Assembly (NCBI GenBank): GCA_017792425.1
Contig: CP051233.1
Coordinates: forward strand, 1,274,402-1,338,401
DNA length: 64,000 nt
Reading direction: 5' to 3'
Origin: Thalassovita sp.
GTDB taxonomy: Bacteria; Pseudomonadota; Alphaproteobacteria; Rhodobacterales; Rhodobacteraceae
The translations under genes and the position numbers were made by a program. Positions 9,112 through 17,322 of this stretch are shown in pieces; position 1 is the stretch's first letter; every line of letters starts with the position of its first letter. The notes under the pieces are model-generated. The model did not search any database and was not told the origin of the DNA. It saw only the letters and a program-made list of their open reading frames with translations.

Positions 9112-10044
9112 TCAACTGGACCCACCCAGCAATTCGCGGGCGATCTGGCGGACGATCGGGCGGGCCTCTTCAGGGCTCATGCCCGCGCGCAACCGGCGGT
9201 CATACAGGATTCTCAGCAGCATTTCGTCGTGCGTGGTCAGCAGGGCGAATTCGTCATCGTCATTGAAGATCGACGGCCGCGCGGCGGGGCTGTCGTTGGC
9301 CAGGCCCAGACCTTGGGCGATTTCTTCATGGATGCAGGACAGGCGCAGCAGGTCGGGGTGTTCGGACCGCACGATGGCGATGGCGCGGGCATAGTCGTGG
9401 TCGTTGTTGACATCGGAAAACGCCAGCACAAGACAGTGGATAGAGCGCGGGATATTTTGCAGCAACGACATCGAGGCCGGGTTGATATTCGGCACCAGTT
9501 CGCGCACGCGGGACAGGGCGGTGGCGCGGTCGTCCTCGGACACGATCAGCACGTGGAAATTGGCGTTCTCCGGCCGGAACGAAATCGGGTGGCGCGTGAT
9601 CCGTTGCAGCCGCCTGGCATAGGCGGAAACGTCGATCCGGTCGCGCACCTGCTGGTCCTTGGCCACCGTGGGGCCGAATTCCACCGTCAGCCGCACCGGG
9701 CCGGTCCAGCGCCGCAGGGTGCCCGCATTGCCATTGGAGGCGCGCAGCCCCTCGCCACGTTCGTATTCGTCGAAAAAGGCGATGCGTTCAAAGTTCCGCG
9801 CCAGGGTATCGGCGTCATAGGGTGTGTCCGGCCCGCCGCCATCCTTGCGCAGCAGCCCCTGCGCCAGCAAATCCGCCTGCATCCTGGTGTAATAGCCTTT
9901 CAGCGCCCGGCTTTGGGCCGAGGGGATGTCTGTTTCCAGCCGGGCCGGGCGAGTCTGCGGTTTGGTGCTGGGCATCTCCAGGCAGCCGGTCAGGGCCAGT
10001 GCGGCCCCAAGCAGTACGATCGAGAGCGGGCGGATCTGGACCAA
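9112..10044 (-). CDS. DUF2927 lipoprotein
   Basis: The 310-residue protein has a lipoprotein signal peptide (RPLSIVLLGAALALTGC) with the lipobox LTGC, so it should be anchored to a membrane on the periplasmic side. The remainder matches the DUF2927 pattern, including FRPENANFHVLIV, a run of cysteine-containing segments, and IHEEIAQGLGLANDSP. The HEE within that segment resembles a metalloprotease-like site, but this is only a suggestion. The start codon is TTG at 10044, six bases after the telA stop; no better start gives the signal peptide. It lies inside the TelA-SPFH operon. Confidence 0.85.
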   Translation of the reverse strand: MVQIRPLSIVLLGAALALTGCLEMPSTKPQTRPARLETDIPSAQSRALKGYYTRMQADLLAQGLLRKDGGGPDTPYDADTLARNFERIAFFDEYERGEGLRASNGNAGTLRRWTGPVRLTVEFGPTVAKDQQVRDRIDVSAYARRLQRITRHPISFRPENANFHVLIVSEDDRATALSRVRELVPNINPASMSLLQNIPRSIHCLVLAFSDVNNDHDYARAIAIVRSEHPDLLRLSCIHEEIAQGLGLANDSPAARPSIFNDDDEFALLTTHDEMLLRILYDRRLRAGMSPEEARPIVRQIARELLGGSS

Positions 10045-10050
10045 GAGAGT

Positions 10051-11250
10051 TCAGGCCCCCGGAACGGCGGTTCCGGCAGTGTCGCCCATCCCCGTCTTGC
10101 GCGCCTTGGCGGCGGCCAGCGTGTCGCGCAGATCTGCCTCCATCTTTTTCAGGTCGGCCTCGGCGGCGGCGCGCTTGGCCTTGCCTTCGTCCGCAATCTG
10201 CAGGCTTTCGTTGATGGTGGCGATCAGGTCGGCGTTGGCTTGCTTGACCGCATTGATGTCGAAAACACCGCGTTCCATTTCTTCGCGGATCATCTTGTTG
10301 CTTTCGCGCAGGTTCTTGGCGTTGGCAGTCAGCAATTCGTTCGTCAGGTCGTTGGCGTCACGCACGGCAGCGGCGGCCTCGGCGCTGCGCTGGATGGTGA
10401 CGGCTTGCGCCAGTTGGGTTTCCCACAGCGGCACGGTATTCACCAGGGTCGAGTTGATCTTGGTCACCAGTGACTTGTCGTTTTCCTGTACCAACCGAAT
10501 CGAGGGCAGTGACTGCATCGTCACCTGGCGCGTCAGTTTCAGGTCATGCACCCGGCGTTCCAGATCATCGCGCGCGGCGCGCAGGTCGCGCAACTCCTGT
10601 GCCTTCATCACCTGTTCGCCTTCCGGCGCGGCCTGAACCTCGGCCTCTTTGGCGGGGATGGTGGCGGAGTCCAGCTCGGCCAATTTTGCTTCGCCCGCAG
10701 CTATGTACAGCGCCAGTTCGTCATAGAAGGCCAGCGTCTTCTGGTACAGCAGGTCCAACGACTTGATGTCCTTCAGCAGCTTGTGTTCATGGTTCAGCAG
10801 ATCATCCGTGACCTTGTCGATCTGGCCCTGCACCGTTTCGAACCGGGCGGTGAACTGCGCGAAGGGGGCGGCGCGGCCGATCAGCTTTTCCCACCACGAC
10901 CGGGTGCGGCGCACATCCAGTTCGCTGACGGCAAAACCACGGATGGTGGTCACGATCTGGCGCAGACTGTCACCGGCGGGGCCGACGTCCTTGTTGCGCA
11001 CGTCCTGAAGCATGGCCTGGCTGATTTCCTGCAGTTCCGCCTGCGCGGCAGACCCGAAATGCACGATGGACCCGGTGTCGGACATGTCCAACTCGGCCAT
11101 GCGGGTGCGGATTTCTTCGGACGCGGCGGCGTCGGCCTGTTCCAGAGGAACGACTGCGTCGGCCCGAACGGGTTCAGGCAGGATCACTGCGGTGACTTCC
11201 TCGACGGCGGCCAGCGCGTCCTTTGCCTTTTGCTGAATGGATTCGGACAT
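10051..11250 (-). CDS. telA: TelA-family toxic anion resistance protein
   Basis: The 399-residue cytoplasmic protein matches the TelA/KlaA family from about residue 60 onward, with LRQIVTTIRGFAVSELD, WWEKLIG and a long alpha-helical coiled-coil region (about 170-390). TelA homologues are linked to tellurite and other envelope stress, but the mechanism is unknown. The gene follows the XpaC-like gene by 30 bases. This telA-xpaC pairing is conserved in many bacteria, and comparative genomics (Anantharaman and Aravind) places both in tellurite-type stress modules. Tellurite resistance itself is not shown by the sequence. Confidence 0.88.
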   Translation of the reverse strand: MSESIQQKAKDALAAVEEVTAVILPEPVRADAVVPLEQADAAASEEIRTRMAELDMSDTGSIVHFGSAAQAELQEISQAMLQDVRNKDVGPAGDSLRQIVTTIRGFAVSELDVRRTRSWWEKLIGRAAPFAQFTARFETVQGQIDKVTDDLLNHEHKLLKDIKSLDLLYQKTLAFYDELALYIAAGEAKLAELDSATIPAKEAEVQAAPEGEQVMKAQELRDLRAARDDLERRVHDLKLTRQVTMQSLPSIRLVQENDKSLVTKINSTLVNTVPLWETQLAQAVTIQRSAEAAAAVRDANDLTNELLTANAKNLRESNKMIREEMERGVFDINAVKQANADLIATINESLQIADEGKAKRAAAEADLKKMEADLRDTLAAAKARKTGMGDTAGTAVPGA

Positions 11251-11280
11251 TAATTTCCCCTTCGTAATCGTGACAACTGG

Positions 11281-12162
11281 TTATTGCGAGGTCAGGCCTT
11301 CGCGTTTCAGGCGGTCGCGCAGCACGTCGATTTCGATATTCAGGTCGCTGCGGTCGTCCAGCAACAGCTTTCGCGTGCGGGCGGCAAAGTTCTGCTCAAG
11401 ATCGTCCAGCAGCGCGGCATAGTCGGTGCGGGCCTGCGCGTCGCCAGTGCGGGCGTAGATGTCGGCGAACTTGATCGTCGCGTCGCGCGCGCCCATCAGG
11501 TAGACCGACAGGTACTTCCGCGCCGCAGTCAGATCGCGGGGGTCGTTTTCGACGGTGCGGAACAGATCACGCGCAGTGGTCTGGAACTGGGTCAGCCGGG
11601 CCAACATCTGCCGGTCACCGGCGCGTTTCATGGCATCGGTCATGGCGGACAGGTGCTTTTCCGCCTCGTCCACGGCGCGTGCCACGCGGTCGGTCTGGAA
11701 GGTGTCGATGCCCTCCATTCCCTTGTCTTTCATCGGGTCGGGGCCAAAGGAAAGGAAATGCAGCACCGCGCCGATCACAAAGTATATTACCGGCGCGACC
11801 AGATCGCCGGTGGCGGCGAACCCGGCCAGCCCCAAACCCAGCCCGATCAGCAGGCTGCCAGACATCTTGCGCGGAAAGGCGGGGCGGCGGGCGACCGTGC
11901 GGGCCTCGTACGCCTCTTGCGCGATCAGGCCTTCGCGGGTCAGCCACGCGGCCAGCAGCAGCAGGCCAAGGGCGGCCAGGTTCAGTGCGAGCGCGGTGGG
12001 GCCGTTGCCGAAGGCGGACCAGATCAGCGGCAGGGGGGCAAGGAACAGCAGGTTGACGCGGCCCCCGGCGCGGGTGCGCTTGGCCGCGCGAAACTCGCCA
12101 CCCGGTTTCTGTACCGGTTCCTGCCCGTCGGGGCTGTATTTTCCGCCGTACCTTTGCGCCAT
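11281..12162 (-). CDS. XpaC-like membrane protein
   Basis: The 293-residue protein matches the family called 5-bromo-4-chloroindolyl phosphate hydrolysis protein (XpaC). Hydrophobic helices are visible at about residues 36-50, 55-75 and 102-140, followed by a soluble helical domain with TARDLFRTVENDP and KLLLDDRSDLNIEIDVLRDRL. The historical hydrolase name is not supported by any known catalytic motif. It starts one base after the stop of the 27-residue membrane peptide and precedes telA, its usual partner. I infer a membrane anchor for the TelA helical complex. Confidence 0.85.
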   Translation of the reverse strand: MAQRYGGKYSPDGQEPVQKPGGEFRAAKRTRAGGRVNLLFLAPLPLIWSAFGNGPTALALNLAALGLLLLAAWLTREGLIAQEAYEARTVARRPAFPRKMSGSLLIGLGLGLAGFAATGDLVAPVIYFVIGAVLHFLSFGPDPMKDKGMEGIDTFQTDRVARAVDEAEKHLSAMTDAMKRAGDRQMLARLTQFQTTARDLFRTVENDPRDLTAARKYLSVYLMGARDATIKFADIYARTGDAQARTDYAALLDDLEQNFAARTRKLLLDDRSDLNIEIDVLRDRLKREGLTSQ

Positions 12163-12163
12163 G

Positions 12164-12247
12164 TCACACGCCCCCCGCGACCGAGACGTAGAGGATCAAT
12201 ATGACAAGCAGGACAAAGGCCAGCTTCTGCAGACCGGTTTCCGACAT
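12164..12247 (-). CDS. 27-residue single-pass membrane peptide
   Basis: A short frame encodes MSETGLQKLAFVLLVILILY followed by VSVAGGV, which is a four-to-eight residue polar start and one hydrophobic helix of about 17 residues. A GGGGAACGG ribosome-site-like stretch precedes the ATG, and only one base separates its stop from the XpaC-like start, so translation is likely coupled. It is the first gene of the TelA-SPFH operon. I do not recognise a named family. Its size, composition and position suggest a small membrane stress peptide. It could be spurious, but the placement and helix argue otherwise. Confidence 0.6.
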   Translation of the reverse strand: MSETGLQKLAFVLLVILILYVSVAGGV

Positions 12248-12327
12248 CCGTTCCCCAAACAGTTGTACAAGAATAAACTTAGGGGATCACAGGCGCGCAT
12301 ACTAGGGGGAAGATTGAGACAGGCGCG

Positions 12328-13314
12328 TCACTTGCGCCTTTGGCCGGGCTTTTCACCGCGCGGGCGACGGGTGTCCGATGGTGCGTTCTTACGGCGCTCT
12401 CCGCCGGGGCGGGTGGACAGTTCGGGCACGCCGGTTTTGCCAGTGCGGCGGGGCTTGCCTGCCGGTTTGTCCGCTGGTGCCGGGCGGCCGGGCTGACCGG
12501 GGCCGCCGAATGTGCTCTTGCGGGGCTTGCGGCGGATTTTCGGTTTCTCGGTCGGCGTGTCCTCCAGTGCGGCCATGCCTTCGGCGTCCAGACCCAGCTG
12601 GTCACGTACCACCTTGCGGCGGATTTCCTCGACCTCGCCAGCCTTCAACTGGCCCAGTTGGAACGGGCCGTAGGATACGCGGATCAGGCGGTTCACCGTC
12701 AGGCCGATCGCCTCCATCGCGCGGCGGATTTCGCGGTTCTTTCCTTCGCGCAGACCCACGGTCAGCCAGGCATTCGCGCCCTGCTGGCGGTCCAGCGAAA
12801 CGATCATCGGCTGGTAGGTGATGCCGTCGTGGGTGATGCCTTTGCGCAGGGGGTCCAGTTTCTCTTCGCTGACCTGACCGTTCACCCGGACGCGGTACTT
12901 GCGCAGCCAGCCGGTCGAGGGCAGTTCCAGCTTGCGCTTGACCTCTCCGTCATTGGTCAGCAGCAACAGCCCTTCAGAGTTCAGGTCCAGTCGGCCCACG
13001 GTCATGACGCGGGGCATGTCCTCTGGCAGCTTGTCGAAAATCGTGGCGCGACCCTGTTCGTCGCGAGCCGTGGTCACAAGGCCCGTGGGCTTGTGATACA
13101 GCCAGATGCGCGCGGGTTCGGCGGCGGCTAGTGGCTGGCCGTCGACGGTAATCACGTCCTTCGGGGTGACGTTCAGCGCGGGGCTGGTGATCTGCTTGCC
13201 GTTGACGGTGACGCGCCCCTCTTCGATCAGGCGTTCAGCGTCGCGGCGGCTGGCGCGGCCCGAGCGGGCGATGATCTTGGCGATGCGGTCGCCCTTGGGG
13301 GTGGTCTGGGTCAT
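12328..13314 (-). CDS. rluB: RluB/RsuA-family rRNA pseudouridine synthase
   Basis: The 328-residue protein isomerises a uridine in 23S (RluB) or 16S (RsuA) rRNA. An S4 RNA-binding domain occupies about residues 8-55 (RIAKIIARSGRASRRDAERLI). The catalytic domain follows with GRLDLNSEGLLLLTND, where the Asp after GRL is the nucleophile, and the later NREIRRAMEAIGL. The last 80 residues are a Lys/Arg/Pro-rich disordered tail, common in alphaproteobacterial RluB. The open frame continues to 14595, but the ATG at 13314 gives the family N-terminus. RluB is favoured over RsuA by the tail, not by experiment. It is divergent from tadA. Confidence 0.88.
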   Translation of the reverse strand: MTQTTPKGDRIAKIIARSGRASRRDAERLIEEGRVTVNGKQITSPALNVTPKDVITVDGQPLAAAEPARIWLYHKPTGLVTTARDEQGRATIFDKLPEDMPRVMTVGRLDLNSEGLLLLTNDGEVKRKLELPSTGWLRKYRVRVNGQVSEEKLDPLRKGITHDGITYQPMIVSLDRQQGANAWLTVGLREGKNREIRRAMEAIGLTVNRLIRVSYGPFQLGQLKAGEVEEIRRKVVRDQLGLDAEGMAALEDTPTEKPKIRRKPRKSTFGGPGQPGRPAPADKPAGKPRRTGKTGVPELSTRPGGERRKNAPSDTRRPRGEKPGQRRK

Positions 13315-13398
13315 CGGTCTGGTCCTGAATGCGGCAAGACCCCGAGGTATACCATTTCCACCCATTGCGAAAGCAGGCATTGCAGGGCAAGACGGGGC

Positions 13399-13848
13399 AT
13401 GGTGTTTCGCAGTTTCATGGATATTGCGCTGGAAGAGGCGCGCGCGGCAGCCAAACGGGGCGAGGTTCCCGTAGGGGCCGTGCTGGTATCGTCTGACGGG
13501 CAGGTCGTTGCGCGCGCGGGCAACCGGACGCGCGAGCAGTCTGACCCCACGGCCCATGCGGAAATTCTGGTGATCCGTGCGGCCTGTGCGGCGGCGGGCA
13601 GTGAACGGCTGCCCGGCCATGACCTGTACGTAACGCTGGAACCGTGCCCGATGTGCGCCACGGCCATTTCCGCGGCGCGCATCGCACGGGTTTATTACGG
13701 GGCTGCCGATCCGAAGAGCGGCGGCATCGCGCAGGGTCCGCGCATCTTCAACCATCCGCAGTGCCACCACGTCCCCGAGGTGTATGACGGCATTTCGGCC
13801 GCAGAGTCCGAGGTGCTGCTGAAACGGTTCTTTGCAGAGAAACGCTAG
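13399..13848 (+). CDS. tadA: tRNA adenosine(34) deaminase
   Basis: The 149-residue zinc enzyme converts A34 to inosine in tRNA-Arg(ACG), needed for wobble decoding. The CDA motifs are intact: HAE at about residues 52-54 with the catalytic Glu, and PCPMC at about 82-86 supplying two zinc cysteines. Further landmarks are GEVPVGAVLV and ARIARVYYGA. The start at 13399 gives a slightly longer N-terminus; an ATG at 13417 is a possible alternative. It lies divergent from the pseudouridine synthase and convergent with the metallo-hydrolase. Confidence 0.94.
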   Translation: MVFRSFMDIALEEARAAAKRGEVPVGAVLVSSDGQVVARAGNRTREQSDPTAHAEILVIRAACAAAGSERLPGHDLYVTLEPCPMCATAISAARIARVYYGAADPKSGGIAQGPRIFNHPQCHHVPEVYDGISAAESEVLLKRFFAEKR

Positions 13849-13862
13849 GGCCCCGGTTCCGG

Positions 13863-14555
13863 TCACATCGTGATCGGTACCATTACCTGCGGCTCGATCA
13901 CGTTCACTCCTTGCAACTCCTCTTTCATCAAGGCGGCGGATTGTTCCAGCAGCGGGAAGGTCCGGTAATGACAGGGGATCACGGCGGCGAAGTTGAAGAA
14001 GGTCTTGGCCGCGTAGGACGCGCGCTTCATGTCCATGGTGAAATGCCCGCCGGAACACAGGATGCCGATGTCGGGCTTGTGGAGATCGTTGAAGATCTTC
14101 ATGTCGGCCATCACGTCGGTGTCGCCGGAAACGTAGATCGTGTGCCCATCGCCCGCGATCATGTAGCCAGCCTCTGACCCGCAATAGACCGGCCCGTTCG
14201 GCCCGTGCATCGAGGAAGAATGCACCGCGTTTACCATCGTGATGGCAACAGTGCCCAGTTTCACGGTGCCACCCTTGTTGAAGCCGGTGACGGCGATACC
14301 CTCGGTCTTTTCGAAATGGCTCATCAAGTCGTAGATGCCCAACACCGGGATATTCAGTTCCTTGGCAACGGCGATGGTGTCGCCCACATGGTCGCCGTGG
14401 CCGTGGGTCAGCACGATGGCGGTGGCGCCCTTGATTGCGGTTTCGCGGCTGTCCTCGGGGAACATCGGGTTGCCGGTCATCCACGGATCCACCAGCAGGA
14501 TCTGGTCGCCGATCTCGATTCGGAAGCCGGAATGGCCCAGCCATGTGATTTTCAT
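13863..14555 (-). CDS. UPF0173 metal-dependent hydrolase (MBL fold)
   Basis: This 230-residue protein starts MKITWLGHSGFRIEIGD and has the metallo-beta-lactamase metal motif LTHGHGDHVGDT (about residues 49-60), a later CSGGHFTMD and the C-terminal IPCHYRTFPLL. This matches UPF0173 (YtkL-like) proteins, which are compact members without the extra domains of RNase Z or glyoxalase II. The physiological substrate is unknown. The gene converges on tadA with a 14-base gap and is divergent from gatC. Confidence 0.92.
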   Translation of the reverse strand: MKITWLGHSGFRIEIGDQILLVDPWMTGNPMFPEDSRETAIKGATAIVLTHGHGDHVGDTIAVAKELNIPVLGIYDLMSHFEKTEGIAVTGFNKGGTVKLGTVAITMVNAVHSSSMHGPNGPVYCGSEAGYMIAGDGHTIYVSGDTDVMADMKIFNDLHKPDIGILCSGGHFTMDMKRASYAAKTFFNFAAVIPCHYRTFPLLEQSAALMKEELQGVNVIEPQVMVPITM

Positions 14556-14646
14556 GTGTCGCTCCTTTGGTCGGGTGTTGGATGCAGCCTAGCATGGGGC
14601 GGGCGCTTGACCAGACGGGTTTTCGCCCGGAACCTGCGGCGGACCG

Positions 14647-14683
14647 CCTCCGGCGGGGGTATTTGGGCCAAGAAAAAGCAGCC
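14647..14683 (+). repeat. Intergenic ggggtattt element, copy 1
   Basis: The stretch cctccggcgggggtattt, followed after four bases by ccaagaaaaagc, resembles the sequence at 57387-57418. I recall related elements as abundant between genes in the Roseobacter group. It lies in the gap between the UPF0173 gene and gatC. Function is unknown. Confidence 0.55.
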
Positions 14684-14771
14684 GTGACGGGCAGGCGGCA
14701 GGGGGCGGATGCTTGCGGAGCGCGGGGGAGGGCGTTAAACGCTTCCTCGACTGGAAAACGGAGACTTGCCG

Positions 14772-15059
14772 ATGTCGATCGACACGCAGACTGCCGCCAA
14801 GGTGGCCAAGCTGGCCCGGATCAAGGTGGAAGAGGAGGCGCTGCCCGCGCTGGCCAACGAATTCAATACCATCCTGGGCTTTATCGAGCAGCTGAACGAG
14901 GTGGATGTCGAGGGCGTGGAGCCGATGACCTCGGTCACGCCGATGCGCCTGAAGCGGCGCGAGGACGTGGTGACGGACGGCGACATGCAGGACAAGATCC
15001 TGAAGAACGCGCCGGATGCGCGCGAAGGGTTCTTTGCGGTTCCGAAGGTGGTGGAATAA
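14772..15059 (+). CDS. gatC: Glutamyl-tRNA(Gln) amidotransferase subunit C
   Basis: GatC (95 residues) is the small subunit that holds GatA and GatB together. The GatCAB enzyme amidates Glu-tRNA(Gln), and often Asp-tRNA(Asn), in organisms lacking a glutamine synthetase for tRNA. The family landmarks are VAKLARIKVEEEALPALANE at the N-terminus and VEPMTSVTPMRLKRREDVV in the middle. The start ATG at 14772 follows GGAG by eight bases. Its TAA stop shares one base with the gatA ATG. gatB is not in the window. Confidence 0.96.
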   Translation: MSIDTQTAAKVAKLARIKVEEEALPALANEFNTILGFIEQLNEVDVEGVEPMTSVTPMRLKRREDVVTDGDMQDKILKNAPDAREGFFAVPKVVE

Positions 15060-16540
15060 TGACCGATCTGAACAAACTGACCCTGGCCGATGCCCGTGAC
15101 AAGCTGCGCGCCAAGGAGATCACCAGCGTTGAGCTGACCGAAGCCTGCCTGAAGGCCGTGGATGCCGCCGATGCGTTGAACGCCTTCGTGCACAAGACCC
15201 CGGAGATCGCGCTGGCGCAGGCCAAGGCCGCCGATGCGCGGCTGGCGGCGGGCGACGCGCCCGCGATGTGCGGCTTGCCCGTGGGTATCAAGGATTTGTT
15301 CTGCACCAAGGGTGTGCCCAGCCAGGCGGCCAGCCGTATCCTGGACGGGTTCAAGCCAGAATATGAATCCACCGTGACCACCAAGTTGTTCGAGGCGGGG
15401 TCGGTCATGCTGGGCAAGCTGAACATGGATGAGTTCGCGATGGGCTCGTCGAACGAGACCTCGGTTTATGGCAATGCCGTCAACCCGTGGAAGGTGGATG
15501 ATCGTCGATTGACCCCCGGCGGGTCGTCGGGCGGGTCTGCCTCTGCCGTGGCGGCGGATCTGTGCCTGGCCGCGACTGGCACCGATACCGGCGGGTCCAT
15601 TCGCCAGCCCTGCGCTTTTACCGGCACGGTGGGGATCAAGCCGACCTATGGGCGGTGTTCGCGCTGGGGCATCGTGGCCTTCGCATCCTCGCTGGACCAG
15701 GCCGGGCCGATGACCAAGACCGTGCGCGATGCGGCGATCATGCTGGGGGCGATGGCGGGGCATGACCCGAAGGATTCCACCAGTGCCGACCTGGCCGTGC
15801 CGGATTTCGAGGCGCTGCTGACCGGCGACATCCGGGGCAAGAAAATCGGTATACCCAAGGAGTATCGCCTGGACGGCACCCCGGCAGAAATCGTGAAGCT
15901 GTGGGATGACGGCGCCGCGATGCTGAAGGACGCGGGTGCCGAGATCGTGGATATTTCTCTGCCGCATACCAAGTACGCGCTGCCCGCCTATTATGTGATT
16001 GCACCTGCCGAGGCGTCCTCGAATCTCGCGCGTTATGACGGTGTGCGCTATGGCCGCCGGGCAAAGCTGGCCGCTGGTGATGGCATCACCGAAATGTACG
16101 AAAAGACCCGCGCCGAAGGCTTCGGCCACGAAGTGCAGCGCCGTGTGATGGTTGGCACCTACGTGCTGTCCGCCGGGTTTTATGATGCATACTACAACCG
16201 TGCGCGCCGGGTTCGCGCGCTGATCAAGCGCGACTTTGACGAGGCGTTCGCCGCCGGTGTCGACGCGATCTTGACCCCCGCCACCCCGTCCGCAGCCTTT
16301 GGCCTGGGCGAGATGAGCGAAGAGGATCCGGTGAAAATGTACCTCAACGACGTGTTCACCGTGACGGTGAACTTGGCCGGTCTGCCTGGCGTCAGCGTTC
16401 CCACGGGTCTGGATGCCCAAGGGCTACCGCTGGGGCTGCAATTGATCGGACGTCCGTGGGAAGAGGGCGATCTGCTGAATACCGCCTATGCGCTGGAACA
16501 GGCAGCGGGCTTTGTGGCCAAGCCGCAGCGTTGGTGGTAA
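15059..16540 (+). CDS. gatA: Glutamyl-tRNA(Gln) amidotransferase subunit A
   Basis: GatA (493 residues) is the glutaminase subunit that releases ammonia from glutamine for transfer to Glu-tRNA(Gln). It is an amidase-signature enzyme. The triad is visible: Lys78 in PVGIKDLF, a cis-serine in PGGSSGGS (about 156), and the nucleophile in TDTGGSIRQP (Ser180). Length is normal. Translation is coupled to gatC by a one-base TAATG overlap. The open frame extends upstream through gatC, but that part belongs to another protein. Confidence 0.97.
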   Translation: MTDLNKLTLADARDKLRAKEITSVELTEACLKAVDAADALNAFVHKTPEIALAQAKAADARLAAGDAPAMCGLPVGIKDLFCTKGVPSQAASRILDGFKPEYESTVTTKLFEAGSVMLGKLNMDEFAMGSSNETSVYGNAVNPWKVDDRRLTPGGSSGGSASAVAADLCLAATGTDTGGSIRQPCAFTGTVGIKPTYGRCSRWGIVAFASSLDQAGPMTKTVRDAAIMLGAMAGHDPKDSTSADLAVPDFEALLTGDIRGKKIGIPKEYRLDGTPAEIVKLWDDGAAMLKDAGAEIVDISLPHTKYALPAYYVIAPAEASSNLARYDGVRYGRRAKLAAGDGITEMYEKTRAEGFGHEVQRRVMVGTYVLSAGFYDAYYNRARRVRALIKRDFDEAFAAGVDAILTPATPSAAFGLGEMSEEDPVKMYLNDVFTVTVNLAGLPGVSVPTGLDAQGLPLGLQLIGRPWEEGDLLNTAYALEQAAGFVAKPQRWW

Positions 16541-16575
16541 AACCCGGCGAAACAACATCAGGCAGGACGTTTCCG

Positions 16576-17316
16576 ATGCGGTATCTTTTGTGTGGCGTGG
16601 CCTTGATCGGGCTGGCGGCGTGCGAACCTTCGATCCCGGATAGCGGTGCGGGCGTTGGGTTCGGCAGCTATTCCGACTACCAAAAGGACAGGGCGCAGCG
16701 CGATGCGTCGCTGGCTGGCCAATCGCTGCCCGCGCCGATGGCCGTGTCGCAGGAACAACTGGCGGCCAGCCGGACGGGTGTGTCTGGTACGCTGCCTGCC
16801 GCCACGGATAAGCCCAAGGATGAGGTGGAGCGTATCGCCGCTGAAACCGCTGCGGCGTTGAATTCGGGGGAAAAGCCGGTAGAAGCCAGCCCGTCCAACC
16901 CGGCACCGCTGCAGATGAATTCGCCGGGGATTTCGTCAGAGAACGATTTCAACCGGGTTTCCGAACAACGCACCATCGAAGGCGATGCCGAGCGTCTGGC
17001 CCAGAATCGCGCGCAATACCAGGTGGTGGCGCCGACCGCCGTGCCGACGCGGACAGGCGGGACGGAACCGAATATCGTGCAATATGCGCTGACCACCCGG
17101 AACGCGGTCGGAGAGGCGATTTACCGGCGATCCGGGCTGAGCCCGGCGGGCCGGACCCAGCGCAACTGCGCCAAATACCCTTCGCCGGATATGGCGCAGA
17201 CCGATTTCCTGAAACGCGGCGGCCCGGATCGCGATTGGCTGGGGTTGGACCCCGATGGAGACGGGTTTGCCTGTGACTGGGATCCTCGTCCTTTCCGCAA
17301 GGCTTCGGGGGGCTGA
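16576..17316 (+). CDS. Lipoprotein with C-terminal Excalibur-like domain
   Basis: The 246-residue protein starts MRYLLCGVALIGLAAC, a lipoprotein signal with lipobox LAAC. A long Ala/Pro/Ser-rich linker follows. The last 50 residues contain NCAKYPSPDMAQTDFLKRGG and then DPDGDGFACDWDP. The Cys pair and the DxDGDGxAC signature are those of the Excalibur calcium-binding domain. Such domains occur in envelope proteins and are thought to bind calcium. It lies 35 bases after gatA and just before a peptidoglycan amidase, which fits an envelope role. A direct functional link is only inferred. Confidence 0.82.
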   Translation: MRYLLCGVALIGLAACEPSIPDSGAGVGFGSYSDYQKDRAQRDASLAGQSLPAPMAVSQEQLAASRTGVSGTLPAATDKPKDEVERIAAETAAALNSGEKPVEASPSNPAPLQMNSPGISSENDFNRVSEQRTIEGDAERLAQNRAQYQVVAPTAVPTRTGGTEPNIVQYALTTRNAVGEAIYRRSGLSPAGRTQRNCAKYPSPDMAQTDFLKRGGPDRDWLGLDPDGDGFACDWDPRPFRKASGG

Positions 17317-17322
17317 CGCCGC

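Noticed and set aside
7588..10473. Open frame of 961 codons on the plus strand
   Set aside because: It is antisense to the zinc-ribbon, SPFH and DUF2927 genes and has the Arg/His/Gly-rich, domain-free composition of a high-GC shadow frame.
14735..16420. 561-codon minus-strand frame opposite gatC-gatA
   Set aside because: The plus strand carries intact gatC and gatA with catalytic residues. The antisense frame has no ribosome site or known fold.
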